From NCBI GenBank assembly GCA_029207755.1, contig JARCOQ010000002.1, positions 82,772,317-82,836,316 of the forward strand: DNA of 64,000 nucleotides. The letters are read 5' to 3'. Numbering within the stretch: the first letter of the stretch is position 1; each line of letters starts with the position of its first letter. The position numbers and the translations under genes are program-made. The notes under the pieces are model-generated. The model did no database searches. It was given only the letters and a program-made list of their open reading frames with translations, and was not told the DNA's origin. This DNA is from Chamaea fasciata (Eukaryota; Chordata; Aves; Passeriformes; Sylviidae). Shown here piece after piece: positions 1 to 22,400 of this stretch.

Positions 1-3000
1 TTCAAATTTTGCCCAATACCAGGCTGTGGGGTGCAACTACCCCAGCTGCTGCTTGGGGGGCCAAAGCCACCAGTGAAGCTCCCATTCCATATGTCTGCTT
101 CCAGCAGTTGTTCATGCCCTGGCTGCCCTGTCCCCATTGCAGCAGGGTGCATGAAGGGATATCAGTCTACCGGCCACAGCTGATTGACACCCACACAGGG
201 TGCACAATCCATGAGGTTTGTGTCGAGTACCCACTGATGTCCTCCAAAACAGGGATGCTGAGCCTGCTCTGACCTTGCTGTGGGGTGGGATGTGAGCAAT
301 AACCTCCACCATTCAGCTCTTACAAAAGAAAGAGACCCACTCACTGCCTTGGTCACCCCTAATGGAGCCGCCCCCACTGCTGCACCCATTGGCCTCAGCA
401 CAATTTTCCACAGATTGGGAGATAATTCTTGGGAGGCAGCCAATCCCTGACACAACATCAGTCCTAGAGGGATTACCGTCTTCAAGTGGGTATTGTTTCC
501 TAGTAGGTGAGCTGGTGATAAGGTTTACAGATCATTAATTAGCATTAATGCACTTCAAAATCCGTGGGAAGAGCCAGTCAATCACTGTGAGAGGAAATGC
601 CGGGGCTGAGGGATGTGGGATCTTTCCTGCAATGAGTCACACCACCAAGGTAAGTTTCAAACAATCCATCTATCAAATACATCCTTCTCTCTTCCAAAAA
701 ACACTGGCCACAAGAGGCTGGGCAGCAAGATGTTCCACACAGGCCAATAGCGTCTAAAGCATAAGTGAGGATATACAGCAAGATGCCAAGTTTTAACGTC
801 CAGAAACCTGTTAAACAGTGCTTGAGCTGGAGGAGTGAGTTTCTTGTGGGTTAAAGCTTTGTGTCATGTGGCTGCCATATGTGGGACCCGAGGCTTGGAG
901 ACACAATGATGACTTTATTGTATCATTGTCTGGAAAGCACAGAGCTGTTCTCACCCCTGTGGAAAAACAAGAGTTAGGCAGCGGCCCGGCAGCAGTGCGG
1001 TTCCTGCAGAGGCAGAAAGCCTCCAGACCTGCAGCAGCCAGCGTGTATTTGTCTTGTCAGGTCTTTCATTGACCCAACCAAGCCTTATTAAACCTTTCTT
1101 TTCCCACCAGCTGCTGCTGCATTTACATCCCCCTTGTCCAACTTCTGCAACACCAAAACAGCGGCCTGGCAGATAAACTGTGGTGAAATACTGGCTCACA
1201 GACCCACCCTACATGATGCATGAGGAGTACACAATCACGCTACTGCCAGCTGTTTCACAAGGCATAGGCAGGGGAGAAACCATCCTGCCTGCACCAGCTG
1301 CCTGCTTCCCCCTCTCCTGTTCCCCCAGCGATGCTGCAGAGACCTGCCCTGTCCCATGGCTCCTCAGTGCACATCCGCCTTCCCTGACTGCATATTCAGC
1401 CACAGCATCCATCCCCTCAGCCAAAGGAATAACACCTGTGTGTCACTCCAGCTGTGGAGGTTTCCATACTGGTGAATATTGTGGCTCAAATCATCATCAC
1501 CCCTCCCTGTTTTAAGAAGAGGGCAATTAAGAAGGGAAGGTCTGTGTTTTGCGAGCTGAGGTTTCACTAATTTTTACAAGCAGCTGAAAATGGAGGCTTT
1601 TAACAGGAAGGACCATCCAACCCTAAGCGGCAGCATTGCCCTCCGAAAGAGTCTCCAGAAGCTGTGAGGGACTCAGCACTGGTCTTGTCCAGTCCATGCC
1701 CCCCCCTCTGCTCAGTGCTCTGCTCATTTCCTGCCATGCTCTCCCTGCTGACACCCCATGGAACTATGCAGCAGTAACATTTCACCAAATACAGCGTCTC
1801 AGAGAGAAAAATGAGGAAATGACCCCCAAAAAGCTGGTTCAAAATATCCCAGCATAATCAGTCCCCAGGCATCCTGCCACCTGGGCACCTTTTTCTGTGC
1901 CACCTCGCACCCTGCTTGGTGCACAGCACTGACCCATCAGAGATGAGCATGCAAGGAAAGATGAGAACTTTCAAGCAAAAATCACCAAATACTTCTGTAT
2001 TCTCCCAAAGCAAAATCCTTGCAGAAAAAATCATCACATCCACCCTGCCTATATCCTCTTCCCAACATTTTGTCGGCTTTGTGGCCTCCTGGACTCATGG
2101 TCAAACCCCTTATGGAGACAAAGGGATGGGCAGGTGTCACTGAAACATTTTCCAAGTTAAACTGTTAAACTGTTTAACTGGGAAAAGTTACCAGAATTTG
2201 GAGACAATAAGAAAAATTTCCTGTTAGGAATAAAATAGTAAAGTAAAAACATGCAGTCTGCTCTAGAAACTAAACCCTCTCTCTGGTGACTATTTGAAAA
2301 TAGCCTTTCTAGACCTCTGTCCACATTCCTTCTGAAAACATCTGGACAAAAGTTGGTCCTTTCAGAACCCCTAAAAAGATACAGGTAAAATACAAATGAA
2401 TGACTGGCCTTAAAAGTTTTTTTGCTGTTTTGCTCTCTCTCTCTCTCTCCCCTTCCCCTGCAAACACACATAATTTCATTTTTAATATCAAACTGAACCT
2501 TCAAATAAGCAGGCAGAAAGCTAAAACTTTTAATGTACAGCCAAGCAACCATCTGCACAAACCAAAGAATTTTAAGAACCCTTTTCCCCTCAGTCAAACA
2601 GCGGAATATCTTTACCAAGCTGGAGGACACCTTTGCGAAACTCTGCAGTTCATCACATCAACGCACCTGCTGAGGAAAATATTGCAAGACCTGGGTTGGT
2701 GACTCTTTTCCAGCACTGGTCCAATGAAACTGGCTGCTGTTTTCAGCGACGGTTAAAAACGTGCACCCGTTGATGTTATCTGCATGGAGCAGGTAACCTT
2801 TTACATTTTGTATTCAGTCAGCAGTCACATGAATGATGAGGCAGGGACCAAAGCCTTTCTGAATGGTCTGGTTTGCAGTGCCAGCAGCGGGACATGTGAT
2901 AGGGAAAAATCCTTGCTCAGTATTTTTCTCATGTCAGGAGAGCACGAGAGGGAGACTGAGGCGTTGCACCATTCAGTTGCCCCAAGGGTTAGCCCAGTCT

Positions 3001-6000
3001 TCCAAAATTTAGGGTGTTGAAAAGGGAAGGTTAATGAAAGATGCAAGGGAGGGTTTTGTAGTATTCTGATAAGGAAAAAAATATTGCTGTGATTAAGGCC
3101 TATTATCATCTTTAAGGCTTGGCTCCTACTCCCAGCTGTGACACAGCCTTCTTGTGTGTGAAGTCACAGGGCTCCTCACCCTGAGCATGGAAATCCTGAT
3201 CCCACTTTGGCAAAGAGCTCCAAGCTGCTGCCTGCAGCACACACAGGGAAGGACTTTTACCAGGGAGTCTCAGCAATTACCATGGATGCTGCAGGATGGC
3301 AATGTCTTGCCTGGCTTTTATTTTCTTCCTTCTTTGTCTTTTGCCTTCTTTTTTGTCTGTGGGAGGCAAAGGTGGAAGACACCAAGTGCCTTCTCCCACC
3401 CAGCCCTGCTAAGCAGAGGTAGGTGACGGCAGGGCCGGCAAGGTGGGGACAAGGCAGTGTGCCATGGGGACAGAGTCCAAGCTGGGCAGTGAGCCAGAGT
3501 GACCACCAGAGTTTTGGTGACAGGGCCACAGTCAGGGAGGGCAGAAGCCACTTGGGAGAAATTGGCCCCAGTCCAGCATGCAGGAACAATGCATTTCTTT
3601 ACTCATGAAAGACTTTAATGAGCTTTTTCATTTGGTGTTCAAATGATTCACAGGATGAACATGCTTCTCTGATAAGCAGGTAGACAAGATAGACGTATTA
3701 TTCTATCATAGTCACCATCAATCCACATTCAGAGATTAAAAAATTACAGCCCTAAGACAGAGACAAATTCAAATATTTCTCGGCAGAAAGCCAGTGATAT
3801 TTCCAAGTCAAACTCCTTCCAAAATCACTGTATTACAGACAAAGTGATTCTGGGTGCCTTGAGGACGCTTCTGAGGTTTCCTTGGCCTCTAATGGCTCAT
3901 CCCATCAGCGCAAACCCTCAGTCTCTGCTTGCTCTCAGAAAAAATATCATGTTACTCTCTGCTTTCTTTTTTATAACCTAGATGATAACTTCGAAGGGAG
4001 GTTCAAGTAGAACAATATGCGGGTTTTTTTCACATCATTTTCAGCTGAAAGATATATTCAAAGGAAAATTTTGGCTTATTATAATTTTCACTGAAAATTA
4101 ATTTTCAGCTAAGAAAAAAAAAGACTGCAAAATATGAGTTATCTTGTTTTCTGCAAAATATTTCCCAAAGCATTTTCTCTAAATGGATTTTGGAGGAGAA
4201 AACCACATTTTCCACATAGCTCTTCACTTCTGGTGACCTGACTAACTTTCCCATCACAGGCTGTAGCAAAGTAAAACCAAGTCAGGCAGAGGGACAGAGA
4301 ATTCACCTTGCCACAACTGCAAACACCAAACGTGCAGCTTTCTGGGTGAGCAGCACAGATGCTGGATCATCAGTGGCACAGGAAAGACAGCAGCTGGGAA
4401 AATTATACCAGAACACATCTCTCGAATTTATTCATGTGGCTGCAAATGCTCTGGGGATGCCCCTACCACATTTTGCACCATCTCTTATTTCTACCCTGAC
4501 CACTTCTAGGCTACCAACACAAACACCACACCTCCCACTCTGTCATTTCAACGTCCCCCATGCCTGCCTTTTCAGAAGTCAGTCACTTTAGGAAGGGACA
4601 CATCTCAAAGGTTTTGTGGGTGTTGTTGATGAGTGGTGCAACTCTGCAGTAGCAGGTGCATGTATTTGCTAGCCAGCCAGCTATTCTTTTAATTGTTTCC
4701 ACAACATAAAGAGCCTGGCTCTGCCATGCACTTTGCTTGTTTCTGATGTTGCCGGGTTTCAAAGCAGAAGTTTCTAGTGGAGTTGGCCAAAGGCAGCCAT
4801 GCACCTGTGTACCTCTGGCTGACACCCAACCACTTGTCTCCTTCTGGTGTGGCTTCCTCTCTCCTTTCCCACTGCTTTGGTGTCCTCTGATGCATCTCTT
4901 ATGGCTTCTTTTTATAGTTCCTAGTTTTTACCAACATAGAGTAGTCAGGAGAGTATCAAGGCATTATCGCACCACATAACGTGGTATTTAAATAATTGTC
5001 CTTGTCCTCTGCTCCCCACAGGCATGTGCTCAGACAATAACTTGGGATCTGTTCTTGTGGCTTTGCAAATATTTAGTAAATCCATTGCTTCCCTTTTTTG
5101 TCCCATAATTCCCCAAAACATATTTGTGTTACTTATTCCCCTTGAGGGTCCATCCCCTCATTCATTGCTCTAGAAACTCAACTTTGCTTGTTATTTGGTT
5201 GTCCTGATCTCTTAAAATTTTTTATGTACCTCTACAGCTGTCTTCCTCTTGGAGGGAGAGCCCTCCCTGGATATACAGGCATGGAAAGACATAACAAAGA
5301 CACAGGTATTAAAACCCCCAGGCAGATACAGGTACAGTTACTCACCCCAGCGATATTCCACTTGACAGTGTCGTCCAAAAGTGAAGCCAAAGCTTATCTT
5401 TTCGTGGCTTCACCCTTTTGTAGGAAGAACCTGGTCCCTCCCTTGTGCTCGAGATGAGAAGAACTGGAGTTCCCCAGGCAGTCAGTGCCGCCTGCTTTTA
5501 TTTCAGCAGAGCTACTTTGCCAGCAAAGGATTACAAGAGCTTTCTCCAGCTTGGTTAGGAAGCACTAGGCTTCACCTATGACTATAGATTTTGGTCATAA
5601 GGGTGAAGAAACCCTTCAGGGCACAGCAGCTGCTCCTCCTGATACAGCCTTTCCTGTCACTGAATTCTTGCTCAACCCTAATTGAAATCAGTGCTGGTCT
5701 TTGATCAAAGAGGTGAGCGCCATTAATAAGCGAGGGATTAAACAAAAGTCAGGAAGACTTCCTAACTGAGGGAACCAGCAACAGCTCAGCTCCAGTTTGC
5801 CAGATCCCACTCTCTGTCATGGGACTCCAGTCAAAATACGCCAGCAGCACCATTTAGGTCTCCTCGGGGCTGGGGCACGGGAAGCAGCTACAGCCTCTGC
5901 ACCGGAGGCTGCCTGAGACGCGCTCCCAGGGCATTTCGGCAACATTAGAAATGCAACTCTCCTGGCAGAGTTGGCTATTCCTGCTCATGTGAGGCCCACG

Positions 6001-7853
6001 AAACCTGCGTAGCAAAGCCGAGAAGGTGCTTTTACATGAGGGGGAGGTGGCATTCATTTGTGAAATGTCTGCAGCAGCTTATTGTACCTGCCTCTGCTCT
6101 CACACAAGCAAGCACAAAGAAGTTATTAATAACAAGGTGTTATTTAGACATTTGCCCAGTGCCACCCATGCACAGCATGGAGGAAGAGGGGCTCCAACTG
6201 CCATGTCCTCCTCCCTGTGTCTCATGGCTGCCTCCTGGCCAGCTCTGATAAACAAATCTTTTACCCAATTTTTCATGCCTGTACAAGCATTGCTCTTACT
6301 TTTCCAATGCAGCAACAACATAAAAGAGATTGGCTTGGTTTTTTGCGTTGTGCTGGCAGTCACCCTACTGCCAGTGCGGTGGTGTGAGGGTTAGCACAGG
6401 TACAAATCCTCAACAGCAGAGGCAGAGGGAGCTTATTGGTGTTTATGCCCACTTTTCTGCTGCATCTCTGGGTCTTCCACTAGCGATCAACCACACCAGG
6501 CCAACAGCATGGCTCCTGAGCTGCAGGTATCACCAGCCTTATGACTTCAGTGAGATCAGAGCCCTAAACTTGCCACATTCACCATCTGCCTCAAATCAAG
6601 CTTTCTCAATATTGTGCCTTGAGTAGATTTTAGGTTGTGCCTTTAGATTGCCTTGTAGCACAAAAAAAATGAAGGATATGGACACTCCAAAGAACAAGGC
6701 GCAGAGTTTGCTTCACTGCCGCATGCTCAGCTACACTGAAGTGGGGCTGCTTAAATCTTTTTTTTTTTCCCCAGCTGCCAAGACAGAACCCTGCATGACT
6801 GAAAGAGGGGAAATAGTAATGTGCACAAAATAATCTTTCAACCCTAGGACCAAAGCAGTACTGAGGCCTTGGTGGGCAGCTGAGTCAGACACTGCACACT
6901 GGAGGGCACAGCCAACACAAGATGATACATCAGAAACTAACTGCAACAGGCCTGCAGAAATGGCAAACCATTACGTGCTGATTCTTGGAGCTACCTGGAG
7001 AGAAAACACCCTGCCACAGACTCGCTTGGCAGCCACTTGGGTACCCTCACACAGCAGGATGGGGACACACAGCTATACCACCTGCAGATGGAGGTGCACT
7101 GACATGTAACGTTCCAAGAGCAAAAATCTGCAGTGTAAAATCCAACTGAGATACATCAAAGTTGTCGCAGCACATACAGGCCTGAAGTTAAAAGCAAAAA
7201 TGCAAGCCAGTGTGTAAGTTTTGATTTACAATAGGTGGTGTGAAGAAATTGCAACAGATCTTCCTTTTCCTTCACATTTGTAAAAGCAGTGGCTTTTGGG
7301 GCACGTGGGCCTGCCTTGCTCTCTGTACTCTGGGGGAGGTTGGTTTTGGAGGAGGTGTGTGCAGGTTGTGCTTTATGCACAAACGGCCAAGAATGCCCAA
7401 CGTTTTCCTGCCATCGTGGATGTCCCCAGAACAGGCCAAGATCTTCAAAGGATATAGAGAGATACGGTTCTTGACTCTAACATTTTGAGCTTATGTTTAA
7501 CAAAATGAGCAACATGGCAACAGGCACCGGGGAGAGAGGGTGATCAGTTCCAGCCAGAGTTAATTCAAGGACAGCCACAGCTGAGGCCTGTCAGAAGGAA
7601 GCTGCAGGTGCACAGTGAGAGGTACTAACGTTTCAGATGTTGAGAACATCAAAGGACAAACCAAGTTACAGTTCAAACAGTGGTAAGACCACCAAAGGGC
7701 GTTTTATGAGGAACTCTGAAAATACGTAAAAGAGACAGTACAAGTAGTTTAATCAGTAAAGCAATATAACCTAAGTTGCAAATGAGACAGAAGGATACTC
7801 AAAAAAAACATATTAAAATATTATTTAATCATACAATAGAGTTACAACAGTAG
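1..7853. other. Intergenic DNA downstream of RGN
   Basis: No gene could be recognised on either strand. Open frames are short, overlap on both strands and lack recognisable domains or exon-like splice-bounded homology. The stretch holds a (CT)n microsatellite near 2433-2449 and an 18-bp perfect palindrome at 4091-4108. In mammals the next gene beyond RGN is NDUFB11 in convergent orientation; nothing resembling its conserved C-terminal region was seen on the plus strand here. Undetected non-coding transcripts cannot be excluded. Confidence 0.6.
2433..2449. repeat. (CT)n microsatellite
   Basis: A run of about eight CT dinucleotides followed by a C/T-rich tail. Simple sequence repeat in intergenic DNA. 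Confidence 0.9.
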
Positions 7854-7859
7854 TTTATT
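7854..7859 (-). terminator. RGN: Candidate RGN polyadenylation signal AATAAA
   Basis: The plus strand reads TTTATT here, giving AATAAA on the minus strand about 240 nt beyond the RGN stop codon. It is the first canonical hexamer I see downstream of the stop. Cleavage would be expected roughly 10-30 nt further on, near 7825-7845. Transcript data would settle the true 3' end. Confidence 0.5.
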
Positions 7860-8099
7860 AGGACGAGAATCTTTTTAGCACAACAGAAAAGGTACCATCA
7901 TATATTTAAAGTAAGTTTAAAGGGAGAAAAAAAATCCATTTTAAAATATTCCATGTATTTCAGTAGTTTTTTATCCTTTCCTGATGAAATATTATAATGG
8001 TGTTATGGTTTCCAAGAAAAAGATGCTGAACACCAGAATAAGACCTTCAGACTTGTCTTGCTTATGTCAGCTCTCTCTAATCCATTCTGAAGAGTGTAT

Positions 8100-18853
<10,754 letters not shown>

Positions 18854-19090
18854 GGGCTGCGGAGGGAACCGTCACCGCCTCTTACACTCCGGCCCCGCCA
18901 CGGCCTGCGGGGGAAGAAAGAAAAAAGAGGAGGAATACTGAAAGGGAGAGAAAAAATTCAATCGGAGGGTGCCGGCGGGCGCAGGGAGGCAAAGGCCGCT
19001 ATGCCGGCGGGCCCGCCCCGGCATGCCCGGCTGCTGGGGCACACCGTGCGTGCCGCCGTGTCACACACACACACAGGCGTGTGGATGTAC

Positions 19091-19190
19091 CTGCCTGTGA
19101 ACACGGGAGAGAAGAGCAGCAACAATAAATATTAACAACGAGAACAACGAAGCGCTCCGCCGAGCACGCCCCGGCCGTACCTATCGGCAG
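19091..19190 (-). other. RGN: Candidate non-coding first exon of RGN
   Basis: A donor AGGCAG followed by GTACAT ends at 19091. A minus-strand TATAAGAG at 19215-19222 would place transcription start near 19185-19195, giving an exon of about 100 nt and a 234-bp intron (18857-19090) to the acceptor before the start codon. A second, weaker donor lies at 19180/19181. Inferred from splice and TATA signals only; mammalian RGN also has a non-coding 5' exon. Confidence 0.45.
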
Positions 19191-19214
19191 CCTCGCAGGA
19201 GCGCTCCGCCGCCG

Positions 19215-19222
19215 CTCTTATA
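19215..19222 (-). promoter_or_regulatory. RGN: TATA-like box TATAAGAG upstream of RGN
   Basis: Minus-strand TATAAGAG in GC-rich surroundings, about 360 bp upstream of the RGN start codon and about 25-30 bp upstream of the presumed transcription start. Flanked by GCCGCT/AGCGGC inverted halves. Confidence 0.5.
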
Positions 19223-19280
19223 GCGGCTTGGAGACGGGAGGCGGCCGCGCCTTGGGTCCCCCCGCCCGGGGCGGGCCCCC

Positions 19281-19332
19281 TGTCCTGCCGGGCTGTCCTG
19301 CCGGGCTGTCCTGCCGGGCTGTCCTGCCGGGC
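19281..19332. repeat. Four tandem copies of a 13-bp GC-rich unit
   Basis: Four perfect head-to-tail copies of TGTCCTGCCGGGC starting at 19281, 19294, 19307 and 19320. The array sits about 60 bp upstream of the TATA-like box, inside the RGN promoter region. Confidence 0.95.
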
Positions 19333-19499
19333 CCTGCGGGATCCTCCTCTCCGTGCTAAGCCAGCCCCAGGAGCCAGCGGTGGCGGCTGTCCAAGCAGCC
19401 GAGGCTCGGCACCCCCCCCCCCTTTCAAGCGCTGCAGGGAGGGAAAAGAGGGAGAAGAGCTTTCCCACCGCGGTGGGCAGGTTTCTCAGCGCCCGGAGA

Positions 19500-22400
19500 G
19501 GCTGATTCCCGAAAGGCTTCGTTTCTCCCTACCTCCTTGCTCTGGTGTAGGTGGCCACAGAGACTTGGCCCTGACTTCCAGCACTAGGAATCCTTCACAG
19601 CTCCTGCAGCAGCACCTTGGTTATCCAGAAACCCGGGGCCTTCAGCATGCCCTTTTACTCCCCGTTCTCTGTAGTCTCAAAAACTTCCAAAAGCACAAGG
19701 CAAACAGCTGGCACCAGAATTTGCAGATACAGTTGCCTGCTGCACTTGCTTTTATCTCTGTGCTGTGGCCACTACAGCCCCCAGACCTCAAGTCTCAAAG
19801 CAGTGGGTACTTTTTGTATCCCAGGTCTCCTCTTGAGCATCCCATGACATACTGCCTTTTGACTTGGAGTTGGTGACCCCCAGAGGGATCAGTGACATCA
19901 AGTGGCTTCAGTCGCACTGCTCCATGCCTTGTGTGTCTCCTCCTGGAAACTCAGGAGCACAAGGCAGGCACAGGCTGGCTTGCTGCAGTGTCCCCACAAA
20001 CCGGAATTAACTCGGCTGCTCCAAAACTCGCCTCTTCCCCATCCAGACTCTGGTTTCCAGCTGGCTGGTGTAGCAGCCCTATTATTCAAGGGGCACTGCA
20101 CACCAGTGATCACACAGCACACAGCAGCGTCTTTTAGGAGGTAGTCCCCACTCAGCTTCTCTTAGGGATTTTATCTGTTCCTTATCATACACCCTCCTCT
20201 TGGCAATTATCTCCTGTTGAATATTTTTATTTGGTTGCCTTTATTCATAAAGCAGGTGGCCACAGCCCGAGCCTCACTTGGTCACATTTTTTTCTGTCAG
20301 TGATATATTTGGAAAGTTCAGGGGTTACATGACCTTACCAACGTGTGTTTCATGTAGGCTTCTTCTGATCGAGTACTGATGTGATATTCATTAACTTACT
20401 GTTGCCTTATCTGAGCAGTCAGGCTTCTATTTTATAGGCTTCCATGGTATTCCTTCAGTGCTTAGCTTTGAATTTCTCTTTCTGTCCTACTGCTGCATGT
20501 ACAACAAATAGCAGGATTTCATCTCAGACCTAAGGCAAGCAAATTAGTAGCAGCAACCATCACAGAGAAACATCCAGAAAAAAAGCACCACATCTCTCTC
20601 ATTTTTCCAAACATTTTACAACACAGAAAGAAGATACAAATATTAAAAAAAACCACAACAAACAAACAACAAAAAAACCCACCCACAACACATGCAAAGA
20701 ATTCATTAAGTACAATGAAGGACAATTATTTCTTCTTACAAAGCTGTGCCACATTTACTGCTCTCCCATTGTCTTTGCACACTACAAGGCCATTTGGGAT
20801 ACAAAGCAAGAGCTTACCGAATCCAGCAGCAACTGGAGATACACCCTCAACCCACCTCACCAGTCTCTGTTTTCCTTGCTGACTTAAGCATTTGCCAGCA
20901 TGGTTTAGAGGCACCAAAACAAGCTGTGTGCTGGCACACACCTTGGGAGAAAATTAACAGCTTCTGTAAGCACCAAGTTACAACACAAACTGTGCCATGT
21001 ATTTGGAGCTTGGATCTCTAGTTACATGGGACAGCACCCCTGCTTTGTCTTCCCTGTAATGGCTAATCCAAGCTTGTTGTAAAGTAAGAGCAGGAAGGAA
21101 TCGATGGTGGCGTGCCTTCACAGAGAGCATCAGGTGAGGTCTTCTGCCAATACAAGTTCACTGTAGGAGAGAAGAGCACAGAAGAGGTGGCTGCCAAAGC
21201 TTGTGCTGCCTTGTGCCTTCCCCACTGGGAAATTCCCACTGTTGCACCACAGCCAGAGAGTCTACTGTGTGGCCTCCAAATCTGACTGATAGTGAGCTTA
21301 CACAGCACCTCTGTGGCTTCCAAAGGACACGCTGGTAGCTTAGCATTTATTCCACATGGTAGGAGGGAGCAGGGAAGTGGAATTCTTCTCTACAACCGTT
21401 AAGAACACAAAGAGGAGATCTGTGATGTGGGAGGCCTTGTAGGGTCAAGTCACAGCCCTCCCCCAGCCTGCAGGTTCCCTCAGCCTGCCAGAAGCCATTA
21501 CCCTTCTTGCAAGTCAGAAAACACTCAGCAGTTCTGGAGAACAGCCCAGAGCACCACATAGCTGGAAAAATCCCCCCACACTCATCAACGGTAGGCAAGA
21601 AGAGGTGATAGACTATTTCAGGCGCTAGAGTCTGGGTTTTACTTCTGCTCATTCCTAGAAAGTTGCAGTTGTTGTTCTCTCCTTTTATGAGCCTGATGCT
21701 GCTATTTCTTCATCTTTAGAGCAATCCTTGTATTTTTTCATTCAGCTGTAGTCTTTACTACTGTTAATCCTCCTTCCTGCTTGAAGGTGGGAGGGTTCCA
21801 GGCCTTATCCATGGCTGGTACAAAGTGCAAATGCTGTGTATCAGCTGTCTGTAGCCCAAGAGCTGCTTCTGAGTGTGGAGTCTGTCAGGCCTCTGCGGCA
21901 GATGAGCAAGGTGCAGCTGAGAGTAGGGACTGTGCCAAGGGCAGTGGAGCCCAAGAAGCCACAACCTCAGTGCAAGCCTGTTAAATCTTTTAGGGCGAGC
22001 AGAGCGGGCACATGGGAATTCTCCACTACAGATAATACTGCATTTGGGAGTGCACAGACGGAGGGGGACAAGCAAAAAACACTGAGCAAGAGCAGAGGTA
22101 GAACCATGAAATCAGTCACTGCAACGAGTTGGCTGGAAAGCAAGAGTTGGCATTGCCATGCACTTGTTTGCAGCCAAGTATAGTTCTTGGAACTGGCTTG
22201 TGTATCCAGATCGAGTTTTATTTGTTAGTAAGCAACAAGTAACTCCAGGAGAGATCAAACTGCTGAGAAGTTTCAATTGTTTACTAGTGTGGATGATCAC
22301 AGCTGTGTGTTTAAACATAATAAAGCGTTTGCCAAAGTACTCCATTTTCTTGTTTGCAAATGTCTGCTTGGGAGAAGGTGGCACCAACAGATTTGTGCCC

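Noticed and set aside
2157..2630. 157-codon minus-strand open frame downstream of RGN
   Set aside because: Composition is low in recognisable structure, it overlaps a CT microsatellite, and no family was recognised.
6026..6394. 122-codon plus-strand open frame
   Set aside because: Overlaps other equally open frames on both strands and matches nothing I know; probably non-coding.
1..7850. NDUFB11 expected by mammalian synteny
   Set aside because: No reading frame on the plus strand resembles its conserved transmembrane and C-terminal region; absent from this window as far as I can see.
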